Source: Desulfobulbaceae bacterium
GTDB taxonomy: Bacteria > Desulfobacterota > Desulfobulbia > Desulfobulbales > SURF-16
Assembly (NCBI GenBank): GCA_023230525.1
Contig: JALNXE010000077.1
Coordinates: forward strand, 1 to 20,743
Direction: 5' to 3'
DNA length: 20,743 nucleotides
The translations under genes were made by a program, and so were the position numbers. The notes under the pieces were generated by a model. The model made no database searches. It saw only the letters and a program-made list of their open reading frames with translations, and was not told where the DNA came from. This document shows, piece after piece, positions 11,001 through 16,294 of the stretch (positions are counted from its first letter, which is position 1; the number at the start of each line of letters is the position of its first letter).

Positions 11001-11768
11001 GGTGAGGCTGTTGCCCAGGATAACGCCGGTGCGGTCCGGCGGCACTTTCGCAACACTGAGCCCCGCATCCTCCACGGCCTTGAGTGCGGTCTCGAGAGCA
11101 AGCCAGTGGCTGATATCCGTGGAATCCACCACTGATTTGGGAATTCCTCGCTTTATCCAGTCAAAGCTGAAGCCATCGATCACCGCCGCCTTGGTGCCGT
11201 ATGTTTTATCTGCCGCCGCCGGATCAGGATCGTAATAATCCTTCAAAGGGAGCCGGACATCCGGCATGCGTCGGAATTGCCGCCGGCGGCTGACAATATT
11301 TTCCCATAAGCGCTGGAGATTCGGCGCTCCGGGGTAGTAACAGGCCAGGCCGATAACCGCGACGGGTCCCCGGGTTATTTCTGTTCGCTCCTGGTAAGAG
11401 AGGGATTTATAAAACTTTTTGTAGGCGGCTGACGGACTCTTGAGCAGGAGCCCAACCCGCCGCACCAGAGGAGAATCGGGGATCTCGGAGGCCCACAACT
11501 TTTTACAGGGCAGATCAAGGGATTCGGTCGAGCTGATCCGTATTTTCACCTCTGCATCTGTTATGCCCTCAAGGGAAGCCGAGGCCCCGGGCGGTACCGG
11601 CAGGATAACATAAAGCCCGGTTTTGGAGAGATTACCGATCAGGACAGGGTATGTCTGGCCACCGATACATAACTTCGCCTCGAGATTGACATTAATTCTG
11701 CGGGATTCCCGTTTGTCACTCCGGCGGAATCCTTGCTGTCCACTTCCCTGTGAATCCATGTTTACCAT
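2097..11768 (-). CDS. Giant iterative type I polyketide/polyene synthase: PilZ-KS-AT-ACP-ACP-KR-DH-PPTase-TE-TE-FAD oxidoreductase
   Basis: Single frame of about 3,223 residues; numbers below count from an upstream TTG at 11774. PilZ, about 20-115, with R22xxxR26 and N48xS50xxG53. Ketosynthase, 136-595, with Cys344 (DGACSSS), His477 (EGHGTG) and His518 (GHTKAASG). Acyltransferase, about 718-1015, FPGQGSQ, Ser823 (GHSLGE), His927 (NAFHS, malonyl-type). Two ACPs, about 1175-1255 and 1268-1345, each with LDDLNLDSIKSA (Ser1212, Ser1302). Unassigned segment 1360-1580, possibly the structural KR half. Ketoreductase, about 1587-1830, TGGAKG (1595-1600), Tyr1746, Asn1750. Double-hotdog dehydratase, about 1850-2130, His1877 and Asp2057. 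Sfp-type PPTase, about 2150-2370, SLSH, D2257xQ2259, W2299xxxE2303xxxK2307. Two hotdog thioesterase-like domains, about 2400-2545 and 2575-2715, the second with NLVGNIYFSNYYKWQGR. CrtI/CrtISO-like flavoprotein, about 2738-3210, GAGIGG and C-terminal YLAGANTATRPGVEDAA. No enoyl reductase or TM segment. The core order matches enediyne-type PKSE, so an iterative conjugated polyene is expected (inference); PilZ implies c-di-GMP control (inference). Start: ATG at 11768 has GAGGGAG eight bases upstream; the TTG sits too close to it. GC is about 65-70% in the core, about 35-50% below 4860, and about 50% in PilZ. Product unknown. Confidence 0.95.
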   Translation of the reverse strand: MVNMDSQGSGQQGFRRSDKRESRRINVNLEAKLCIGGQTYPVLIGNLSKTGLYVILPVPPGASASLEGITDAEVKIRISSTESLDLPCKKLWASEIPDSPLVRRVGLLLKSPSAAYKKFYKSLSYQERTEITRGPVAVIGLACYYPGAPNLQRLWENIVSRRRQFRRMPDVRLPLKDYYDPDPAAADKTYGTKAAVIDGFSFDWIKRGIPKSVVDSTDISHWLALETALKAVEDAGLSVAKVPPDRTGVILGNSLTGEQSRAEGLRLRWPFVLKTLQTAADDTGLPPEMIAALATNMEAYYKSVFAPVTEDTLAGGMSNTIAGRICNFLNLNGGGYTVDGACSSSLLAVATAATALANGNMDLAIAGGVDISLDTFELIGFAKTKALTRDDMRVYDRRANGFIPGEGAGFAVLKRLEDARAAGDYIYAVLRGWGISTDGKGALTAPKAETQALAIRRAYTGAGYGFGDIDFVEGHGTGTPAGDTAELTAIAEVLGDRPKGSLRPCGITSLKSLIGHTKAASGIGGFIKAVMAVNRRVLPPTANCMEPSRTFEKPARLVYPIRRGEIRPPQEMLRAGVSGMGFGGINCHITVESGDAPAAKLAPGLDERRLLASAQETELFILGARTPAGLLERVRAVGQLAFGMSVGEMVDLAAQLSREVEDLDLVRAALIVASPESLAEGLQELESILSQRPPVAGEKIVSPQQNVLVGHTINKTRVGFLFPGQGSQQLNMASSLVERHEWARELCAKAATWLQEANGSDLLGHMFKPLDRALDQSRIEAWAAELQETRIAQPAICLAALLWHRKLARLGITPVAAGGHSLGELTAFHAAGAFDEKALLKLAALRGQAMTATSGERGVMASLACDFDTAAAILGQVKGYAVAANINSPQQLVISGEQAAVEQAVAVAQARGIDARLLKVSNAFHSSFVAGAAETLRSAAPVPVLLGNPEIKLFSGIGGAEMRAGLQLRDHFAEQVISQVDFVAVVHAMAGECDLLLEVGPAKVLSGLARAITGDRGPLCLPVESRPGRDGDLHLCLAHLFVQGGGINWQALYEDRLVRPFVPASARAFIVNPCERPFKPDRTATLKTAPAEGNTLPAAFAGATGLDPLLLAEYLVRRGPFLSAMIKADMENLPANLEPLQAVAKSTFPTVPTLPVSYQTAPAVRQETVHDSGDAAIADLLLGLVEKMTGFPKDTLSLQLRLLDDLNLDSIKSAGLLADAAMRLGVAGDFDTSEYANAPLAEVIDTLRHLTSGQRKDLQPAVKKEGAAEVIFALIAKRTGFPRQSLSAGMRLLDDLNLDSIKSAELLAEATKRLGVAGDIDVSQYANSTVAEIAAAFDHFITLKGQPAAAEPEVAAKADWPAWVRNFAVAYVEEALKPAETRQAPCVRLGEKVLILCRAEEMDLAETLGEYFAGQGALADVLEYEDALQDDQLAAQDYTTFIGIQPKTAGKAGFAREGLFSVVERLQIIAGLACRVQTKGPAGTVVFIQFGGGFFGQGPKACGVEQCPAAALAASLHLERPDLRVRVLDFDAAVEAVHVAQKAAAEIAAGDHYAASGYDRKLTRRVPRLTLQEPRAYTRRGISWSADDVILVTGGAKGITAACALALARQTGVRMALVGSSPHPGAENGAARGREIAQTLARFQEAGLSATYYQCDIVDRQAVQSLVRQVRQELGTITGVMHGSALNKPRDLATVSTSEAFDEISPKVLGAVNLCEVLADQPPKLFISFSSIIGVSGMARNGWYGFSNQALDLLMRRFAEEHPATAVQSMAFSIWDEIGMGVRLGSIAHLAQRGIAAIPAQEGVDRFLQLVSHDPGEQQVVVAARLANLDTMQSAPHPRPRAARFLERLLAHTPDVEVVVRAQLDLTKDAYVEDHNWRGTLLFPTVLGLEAMAQAVAWVTGENDFSSLRMENISLERPIPVSPEKGIEIEIRAEVLERQTGEAGRRVLATIGTEQTGFATPHFSATFILGGERQTPVEEIVLPEQPLAIDPKEDLYNGKLLFQGPRFQRLVKIHALDSIHCIFQTTRKASPEENDRQLTGEAGTSWLIGDPYFRDSLLHAVQLPVSQHICLPLQIESIERFSGGHGDELLTGIVRIEDRSDREVHAMVTVLDGKNQVVERLTGYVLKILEYHADYPLPEELADPGPRDEMIIRRQLRKLAEQWQLSLPEIALVHVPGLPGRTKEERHELELPVLRRAVRQLQNDMRDSGQEVAVSWLPSGKPCLENAPDQGWDISLSHDHYTVLCVAGAGPQGCDLQAIAKRSSDEWGALLGKDSEPLLEELLASGDSLDQAGTRIWAANEAFYKATGRPKGEVFIKKREEESVLFHMTSADSDRSLLTFPVLLTKGPRRVVAVVSQSAKKQQLLQLHPSADHNAGKLDFDLESYKVEITDGYHKQPTFTFSFPVTFKEAANPSRTLYYSKYFDWIGNLREYMIQPIYKELVAWFATGKWGMVTNHVETRIFGEASPGDVIEGCLWLDPAFNIDKLTPEFCFEWRKRLPDGDRQLIAASRMGTSWVAIHGHGIVEIQPFPAFCKEYLGKLMPQSLPGSAIHTPSSQNFTSDLGAEFYQEPKGPAQLTALLREEIFQTSQEDANLVGNIYFSNYYKWQGRTRDNFLKQKLPAYSNDTGNKGEFRCTKCKVNHLAEAMPFDRIAVRMYRQEVYEKAIRFYFDYYRLSPEGERFKLGYGIHEAVWYAPHAEGSWQPTKLPPALIEAVIPGKVRENKSRNPIVLSRQQRKYDAIVIGAGIGGLTAGALLAKRGKRVLVLEQHNKPGGFCTSWERHVQYNGNKYRFVFDAGVHDIAAVGENRRLQFVMRELGVADRIEWLRVSHEYIFPDLRMKVPHNVQRFIDILCEHFPGNKEGIKSFFEEAELCCREFYELLDKKQDVRHDVISKSHLFRWANISFVDMIRHYIHDHRLEQLLSLLTNYLTDDPNALNAATALPIFAFYFDGGFYPRGGSQVLSDTLADAIKREGSELKLSTDVSKILIQNKKTIGVQLKNGQVVYSHAVISNANVSRTFLDLVGQEHLPAHSMSRVAKLRPSNSAFMVSLAVDFVPDVNPATFVFENNEKINILIPSKIDPSLAPSGYACVTLAKLLPHKNAVTWDRNDPNYAERKKEYGNNLIRLAETAIPNLHEHIIYRQDASPATFARYTQTTAGAIYGLAIDEWRPSMKMSIQGLYLAGANTATRPGVEDAAATGIMAADMVEEYLQLIRKPYLGSDSAA

Positions 11769-11776
11769 CCGCAAAT

Positions 11777-11783
11777 CTCCCTC
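11777..11783 (-). promoter_or_regulatory. Shine-Dalgarno site deciding the PKS start
   Basis: GAGGGAG on the minus strand ends eight bases before ATG at 11768, which is ideal spacing. It lies only two bases from the in-frame TTG at 11774 and 17 from the ATG at 11759, so 11768 is the preferred start. Confidence 0.7.
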
Positions 11784-11809
11784 ATATTAACGTTTCTTAA
11801 CCTTGATTT

Positions 11810-11968
11810 AGGAGCCGTTACGAAATAACATGGCCATTTTTTCAATTTCGTTACGGCTCCTTATACCGCAAGGGTATAAGTTTCGTTTGAGCAGACAAGC
11901 TGCTCAACTCAGCTTTATGCCGTTCCGCGCAATTTTCTGGCCATGTTATTTTTTTACAACGGCTTAGT
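11810..11968. repeat. Cluster of nested inverted repeats upstream of the PKS (MITE-like or structured leader)
   Basis: Arm AGGAGCCGTTACGAAAT (11810-11826) pairs with ATTTCGTTACGGCTCCT (11845-11861), 16 of 17 positions, around an 18-base loop. AAATAACATGGCCA (11823-11836) recurs exactly inverted at 11938-11951, and both outer copies continue into an AGCCGTT/AACGGCT end, so the unit looks like an element of about 156 bp with imperfect inverted ends of about 27 bp. Two further perfect hairpins lie inside: TTATACC/GGTATAA (11861-11879) and TTGAGCAG/CTGCTCAA (11887-11907). There is no transposase. It could be a small non-autonomous repeat or a folded 5' leader of the PKS mRNA; I cannot tell which. 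Confidence 0.7.
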
Positions 11969-12053
11969 ACCGTTCACCCGTTGCTGCTGTTCCGGCAGCT
12001 CATGGCAGGCATCTGAAGCCTGGCCATGGGGCGGCCACGCTGCCCGTCTCGTT

Positions 12054-12085
12054 TAGTTATTTCTGACAACTGCCAGAAATAACTA
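12054..12085. promoter_or_regulatory. Perfect 12-bp dyad, candidate regulator-binding site
   Basis: TAGTTATTTCTG (12054-12065) is followed after eight bases by its exact reverse complement CAGAAATAACTA (12074-12085). The stem is AT-rich and is not followed by a T-run in either direction, so it is unlike a terminator. It lies about 290 bp upstream of the PKS start and could be an operator for a dimeric regulator (inference). Confidence 0.35.
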
Positions 12086-12164
12086 TATTTATTGTCCTGG
12101 CATATCCACGCATGTGTAAAAACATTCATCGGCATCGCCGGCACATCCATTAAAAAAAACTCAT

Positions 12165-12189
12165 AAAAAAACGCCCCCTTTCCCAAAGG
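12165..12189 (-). terminator. Weak candidate terminator between the MFS gene and the PKS
   Basis: On the minus strand CCTTT-GGG-AAAGG (12189-12177) is followed after five or six G/C-rich bases by seven Ts (12171-12165), and a second T-run lies just beyond. The stem is short and the spacing to the T-run is not ideal, so this is tentative. Confidence 0.25.
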
Positions 12190-12436
12190 AAATTGCTCGG
12201 CTCACGGACAGATAAGCGTGATGTAATTTCAGAACTCCTGACGTCCTAACGTAATTTCAATAAGTTAAGCCACCAGGCAGGATTCTGAGCGGTTACCTGT
12301 TTGAGTCTTAAAACGAAATGAGTATTTATGCGGCAGCAATGGGGGGAAAAAGGCAGGCGAGATGGTGATCCCCGCGGAAAAGATATTTCCTGATGGTGTT
12401 CAAATTCAGGCAAATCCGCAGGTGGAAATTGTCAGA

Positions 12437-12453
12437 CGGATGAAACTCATCCG
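12437..12453 (-). terminator. Small hairpin overlapping the MFS stop codon
   Basis: CGGATGA-GTT-TCATCCG is a perfect 7-bp stem spanning the TGA stop at 12449-12447 on the minus strand. No T-run follows, so it may only be a weak pause or RNA 3'-end structure. Confidence 0.2.
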
Positions 12454-13682
12454 CCTTTGCAGGGTTTACGGGCTGCGGCGCCTTTATCGGGCAGAAATGC
12501 CGCCAGGCAGCCGAGCAGCGGCAGGAAAGAGCACAGATGATAGACGTAGTTAATGCCATGGATATCGGCTAACTTACCCAGCACTGCCGCACCGATACCG
12601 GCCATGCCGAAAGCAAGGCCGAAAAACAATCCGGAAACCATCCCCACCTTGCCGGGGAAAAGTTCCTGGGCGTAGACCACGATCGCGGGAAACGCGGAGG
12701 CCAACAGCAGGCCGATGATAAAGGTCAAGGGACCGGTCCAGAACAGGTTGACATACGGCAGCAGCAGAGTGAACGGGGCAACGCCCAGAATAGACCACCA
12801 GATCACGCGCTTGCGGCCGATGCGGTCGCCGACGGGTCCTCCCATGATAGTGCCCAACGCCGCCCCGAACAAAAAAACGAACAGGTGAATCTGGGCGGAT
12901 CGCACCGAGAGATTAAATTTGCTGATCAAATAAAAAATGAAATAACTGTTCAGGCTTGCCAGATAGAAAAATTTCGAAAACATCAGCACCAGCAGAATCA
13001 GCATCGGCCATGCTGCCGCACGGACACGAATATCAGGCTGCGTGGCCATTGCCGCCTTTTTCGCCCGCTTCTCCTGCAACTGTTTTTGTTTATACCAACC
13101 GCCGACCCGCCACAAAATCATGATCGCAAGCAGTGCGACCAGCGAAAACCAGGCTATGCTGTGCCGGCCTTGCGGAATAACGACCAAAACCGCCAACAGC
13201 GGACCCATTGCCGTGCCGGCATTGCCGCCCACCTGGAAGATCGACTGCGCCAGGCCATATTGTCCGGCAGAGGCCAGGCGGGCAACCCGGGAAGATTCCG
13301 GATGAAAGATCGAAGATCCCATGCCGACAAGTCCGACAGCTACCAGCAGTATGCCGTAACTCGGGGCCAGGGAAAGGGCCAGCAGTCCCAGCAGGGTGCA
13401 CCCCATGCCGATGGACAAGGAATAGGGTTTCGGATAGTGATCCGTGTAGAGACCAACCGCCGGCTGCAGCAGGGACGCGGTAATCTGGTAGGTTAAGGTG
13501 ATCAGCCCGATTTGGGTGAAGCTGAGGGAAAAAGTATCCTTGAGTTGCGGATAAATGGCCGGGATGAGGGACTGGAGCATATCATTGATAAAATGGGAAA
13601 TGCTTATTGCCCCCAATACCTTGATGCCAATTCTTTCCGCCCCGGCAGGTGATGTTTTGACTGTGCAGGCACTGGTTTTCAT
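12447..13682 (-). CDS. MFS transporter, fosmidomycin-resistance (Fsr) type
   Basis: Predicted inner-membrane transporter of 411 residues with about 12 hydrophobic segments and a charged central loop (around residue 200), normal for the major facilitator superfamily. Features typical of the Fsr subfamily are the N-terminal ISISHFINDMLQSLIPAIYP stretch, QPAVGLYTDHYPKP after TM2, SSIFHPESSRVA, and the second-half motif GGPVGDRIGRKR (about residues 281-292). Members export small drugs by proton antiport; the substrate here is not known. Start: ATG at 13682 has AGGA six bases upstream. An in-frame GTG at 13733 would add 17 residues but has no ribosome-binding site. It stands alone, separated from the flagellar operon (312 bp) and from the PKS (678 bp), all on the same strand. 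A role in exporting the polyketide is possible but is only inferred from proximity. Confidence 0.9.
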   Translation of the reverse strand: MKTSACTVKTSPAGAERIGIKVLGAISISHFINDMLQSLIPAIYPQLKDTFSLSFTQIGLITLTYQITASLLQPAVGLYTDHYPKPYSLSIGMGCTLLGLLALSLAPSYGILLVAVGLVGMGSSIFHPESSRVARLASAGQYGLAQSIFQVGGNAGTAMGPLLAVLVVIPQGRHSIAWFSLVALLAIMILWRVGGWYKQKQLQEKRAKKAAMATQPDIRVRAAAWPMLILLVLMFSKFFYLASLNSYFIFYLISKFNLSVRSAQIHLFVFLFGAALGTIMGGPVGDRIGRKRVIWWSILGVAPFTLLLPYVNLFWTGPLTFIIGLLLASAFPAIVVYAQELFPGKVGMVSGLFFGLAFGMAGIGAAVLGKLADIHGINYVYHLCSFLPLLGCLAAFLPDKGAAARKPCKGG

Positions 13683-13994
13683 GGTGTTTCCTGTTACTCG
13701 CTGTTGGAGGGGCGCCTCAGGGATTCCAGGCACTCAACTATTGACCTTCCTTATGATGAAAAGTTCTTCAGCGTACCGGAAAATCCGGGGGAAAACAGCC
13801 CCATTTCAAAAAAAACCAAAAGAATTTGCCAATTCCGGCGGCAGACATTCCCGCGGGTCCCGGTAATCCGGGGAAATTACGCCAGGCCTGCGGAAAAATT
13901 CTGGAGGCAGCCAATTTACAGCTCGAATCGGGTGGACACCCTCTGGGGATCGCAAATGGGATTATCAGATCGGTGGGGGGAGTTTTTTTACAGG
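13683..13994. other. 312-bp gene-free region after the flagellar operon
   Basis: No credible gene is seen. The region holds several short GC-rich palindromes: CCCGG-TAAT-CCGGG (13859-13872), CCCGCGGG (13850-13857) and GGGTG-GA-CACCC (13930-13941). A weak GAATT/AATTC stem (13822-13835) is followed on the minus strand by T-rich sequence and could mark the end of the flagellar transcript. It must also contain the MFS promoter, which I could not assign with confidence. Confidence 0.5.
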
Positions 13995-14492
13995 TTATTC
14001 GAAACGGCCGAGCAGCCGGCTTACCTTTACCGCCTTTTCGCTGTCAAGCTTGGGCATGATCAGGGCAACCTGCTCCGCCTTCATGGCCCGCAGAATCATT
14101 GCCACATTGTCATCCGTCATCTGATTGAGCAGCGGGCCGAGTTTGGAGGGACTCATGGCACTGTAAACCTTGATGAGGTTCTTGAAACTGGCGTCCTGCT
14201 CCTGCCTTATGGCTGCCAGTTTTGCTTCAACATCCTTTTGCAGGGCGGCAATCTGCTCAAGCTTGCCATCCACCTCCTGCCGCATGGCGTCAAGTTCTTT
14301 GGCCCGCTGGTCCAGTTCCTTTTCCCTGGCCGCCACGGCCTCTTCCCGCTGCTGCAGGGAAACCGACTTTTCAATCGTATCAGGGCTGATCGACACCGGC
14401 AGGTCCTCGGCCTTGAGCAGAAAAATTCCGCTGCCGGAGACAAAAAAAACAATAACCAGGAGAAGTATCCTTTTCTTGACGGCCATCTTCAT
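13995..14492 (-). CDS. motE: MotE-like flagellar protein with MgtE N-terminal-type domain
   Basis: 165 residues: a membrane anchor or uncleaved signal segment at about 8-27, a periplasmic coiled coil at about 44-98 rich in Glu, Lys and Ala, and a C-terminal helical domain (about 101-165) of the MgtE N-terminal type (YSAMSPSKLGPLLNQMTDDNVAMILRAM, given here only as YSAMSPSKLGPLL...ILRAM). This architecture and its place directly after fliJ match MotE, a periplasmic chaperone for the stator protein MotC in other bacteria; whether it serves that role here is inferred. ATG at 14492 overlaps the fliJ stop as ATGA, indicating translational coupling. It is the last gene of the flagellar cluster in this window; fliK and hook genes, often next, are not here. 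Confidence 0.8.
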   Translation of the reverse strand: MKMAVKKRILLLVIVFFVSGSGIFLLKAEDLPVSISPDTIEKSVSLQQREEAVAAREKELDQRAKELDAMRQEVDGKLEQIAALQKDVEAKLAAIRQEQDASFKNLIKVYSAMSPSKLGPLLNQMTDDNVAMILRAMKAEQVALIMPKLDSEKAVKVSRLLGRFE

Positions 14493-14935
14493 ATCAGTAT
14501 CCCGCGGCCATGCCGGAGCAGAGCCTGCTCGTCGCTTTCATTCTGCTCCCTGCGGCGCATTTCCTGCAGATATTTCTGCAGCTCCTTTTCCCGCAGCACA
14601 TCGATGATTTTTCTTTTTTTCATCGCTTCGCCAAGCTCGGCCCGCACCTTTTCAACAATCTGCTGCTGGGAGGCAATGGTGGTCTGCAGAATGCGCAGCT
14701 GCAGCTCCTGAATACGCATGGCCTCCATATAGAACAGGAACAGGCTGCCGCTGATGGGCTTTTTTTTACGCTCTTCCATGGCCTCGCACAGCTCACGCCT
14801 CTTTTCCTGCAGTTCAGCAAAGCGGAGCTGATGTCTTTGCAGCATCATCTGCTCCCGGGCCAGCTTGAGCTGAACCTGCTCTTCAATATTTTTTCTGACC
14901 GTCAGCACTGATTCAAGTCTGAAATGGAAAGCCAT
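14489..14935 (-). CDS. fliJ: Flagellar export protein FliJ
   Basis: 148 residues, almost wholly helical and coiled-coil, beginning FHFRLESVLTVRKNIEEQ, which is the typical FliJ opening, and ending in a basic and acidic helix. FliJ is the stalk-like component of the cytoplasmic flagellar type III export ATPase complex, sitting in the FliI hexamer and contacting the export gate. Length matches the family. It lies between fliI (50-bp gap) and motE (4-bp overlap), the usual place. The ATG at 14935 is preceded by an AGG about six bases away. Confidence 0.9.
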   Translation of the reverse strand: MAFHFRLESVLTVRKNIEEQVQLKLAREQMMLQRHQLRFAELQEKRRELCEAMEERKKKPISGSLFLFYMEAMRIQELQLRILQTTIASQQQIVEKVRAELGEAMKKRKIIDVLREKELQKYLQEMRRREQNESDEQALLRHGRGILI

Positions 14936-14985
14936 GGATTGCCTGTCAGCTAAAGGTTATTTTCCGTCACGGCTGGCAACTGCTG

Positions 14986-16293
14986 TCACCGCACCAATGC
15001 CAGCAGCTGCTGCCGGCTCTCCTCGAAGGTGGACTTTTCCTCCACCTCCTGCTGGAGATACTTGGTGAGACGATCGATCATGTTGATGGACTTGTCAATC
15101 TTCGGATTGGTCCCTGCGGCATAGGCGCCGATATTGATCAGGTCCTCCGAACGGCGGTAGGTAGCCATGATTTCCAAAAACTTCTGGGCCGCCTTCACCT
15201 GCTCCCTGCTTACCACATCGGTCATGCAGCGGCTGACGCTGCCCATGACCTCGATGGCCGGATAATGCCCCCGGCTGGCCAGCTCCCTGCTTAAGATGAC
15301 ATGGCCGTCAACAATGGAACGGACCGCATCGGCAATGGGCTCATTCATGTCGTCCCCTTCAACGAGAACGGTATAAATGCCGGTGATGCTCCCCTTGCCT
15401 TCGCAGGTGCCGGATCTTTCCAGCAGCTTGGGCAGCTGGGCGAATACCGAAGGGGTATAACCGCGGGAGGTCGGCGGCTCGCCGATGGCCAGACCAACTT
15501 CCCGGCTGGACATGGCAAAACGGGTGACCGAATCCATCATCATGATCACATCACGGCCCTGGTCACGGAAATATTCCGAAATGGCCATGGCCAGATAGGC
15601 CCCCCGCATCCTGACCAGGGGTGGCTGATCCGAGGTGACCACCACCACCACCGAACGGGCCAGACCCACGGGACCGAGGTCTCTTTCGATGAAGTCCTTT
15701 AACTCGCGCCCCCGCTCGCCGATGAGGGCGATGACGCTGACATCAGCCGCGGTATGCTTGGCAATCATGCCCAGCAGGGTGCTTTTGCCGACCCCCGAGC
15801 CGGCCAGAATGCCGATGCGCTGCCCCTTGCCCAGGGTGAGCAGGCCGTTGAGGGCCCTGACCCCCACATCCACCACCTCTTTTATCCGCACCCGCTTCAT
15901 GGGGTTGAGCGGCTCGGCATAGAGGGGATAGGCAACGCCTTCCTCCAGGGGGCCTTTGCCATCCATGGGGTTGCCCAGCCCGTCAATCACCCGGCCGAGC
16001 AGGGACTGCGCCACCCTGACTCGCGCCTGCCCTCCCACCAGCCGGATGGCGCTGCCCGGCTCAACCCCGCGCATTTCGCCCAGGGGCATGAGCAGCAGGG
16101 TGCCTTCCCGGAAACCGACCACCTCGGCGGGGATCCTGCCCTTTCCTTTAAAAACATCGACCTCGCAGATGCTGCCCACCGGAATGCCGGGACCGCGGCT
16201 TTCGATGACCATGCCGATGACCTGATTCACCCTGCCCCGGACGGCAATGAGCGGCTGGTCTGCGGCAAGCTGCATGCAGGCTGACAGGTCCAT
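14986..16293 (-). CDS. fliI: Flagellar type III export ATPase FliI
   Basis: 435 residues, typical for FliI. It is a hexameric ATPase energising export of rod, hook and filament subunits, and resembles the F1 beta subunit. Visible motifs: Walker A AGSGVGKST (164-172), GERGRE (192-197), Walker B ending in Asp254 (VIMMMDSVTR), and GEPPTSRGYTPSVF (about 271-284), all intact. Start: ATG at 16293 comes one base after the fliH stop (TGA-G-ATG) with GGAG about nine bases upstream; the frame is open further back but that stretch lies inside fliH. Tandem placement with fliH and fliJ fits the ATPase complex. Confidence 0.97.
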   Translation of the reverse strand: MDLSACMQLAADQPLIAVRGRVNQVIGMVIESRGPGIPVGSICEVDVFKGKGRIPAEVVGFREGTLLLMPLGEMRGVEPGSAIRLVGGQARVRVAQSLLGRVIDGLGNPMDGKGPLEEGVAYPLYAEPLNPMKRVRIKEVVDVGVRALNGLLTLGKGQRIGILAGSGVGKSTLLGMIAKHTAADVSVIALIGERGRELKDFIERDLGPVGLARSVVVVVTSDQPPLVRMRGAYLAMAISEYFRDQGRDVIMMMDSVTRFAMSSREVGLAIGEPPTSRGYTPSVFAQLPKLLERSGTCEGKGSITGIYTVLVEGDDMNEPIADAVRSIVDGHVILSRELASRGHYPAIEVMGSVSRCMTDVVSREQVKAAQKFLEIMATYRRSEDLINIGAYAAGTNPKIDKSINMIDRLTKYLQQEVEEKSTFEESRQQLLALVR

Positions 16294-16294
16294 C

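Larger units (their letters stand above)
11769..12446. other. 678-bp gene-free region between the MFS gene and the PKS
   Basis: I see no credible coding sequence here. On the minus strand it is the space between the MFS stop and the PKS start and must hold the PKS promoter and leader. It contains the PKS ribosome-binding site, a nest of inverted repeats (11810-11968), a perfect 12-bp dyad (12054-12085) and a T-rich stretch after a short stem (12165-12189). A short direct repeat (GTAATTTCA at about 12223 and 12251) is also present. A convincing sigma-70 or sigma-54 promoter could not be assigned by eye. Confidence 0.7.

Noticed and set aside
2097..11768. A true enediyne biosynthetic locus
   Set aside because: The domain core is PKSE-like, but none of the conserved enediyne accessory genes is visible in the window, and the fused flavoprotein is not part of known enediyne synthases.
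11810..11968. Intact insertion sequence
   Set aside because: Inverted ends are present, but there is no room for a transposase and none is encoded; called only as a repeat cluster.
11974..12186. Minus-strand 70-codon open frame upstream of the PKS
   Set aside because: It needs a TTG start without a ribosome-binding site, runs through the 12-bp dyad, and its translation has no recognisable domain or coding character.
13704..14711. Plus-strand 335-codon open frame
   Set aside because: Antisense to motE and fliJ and extending through a gene-free gap; no domain and no ribosome-binding site of note.
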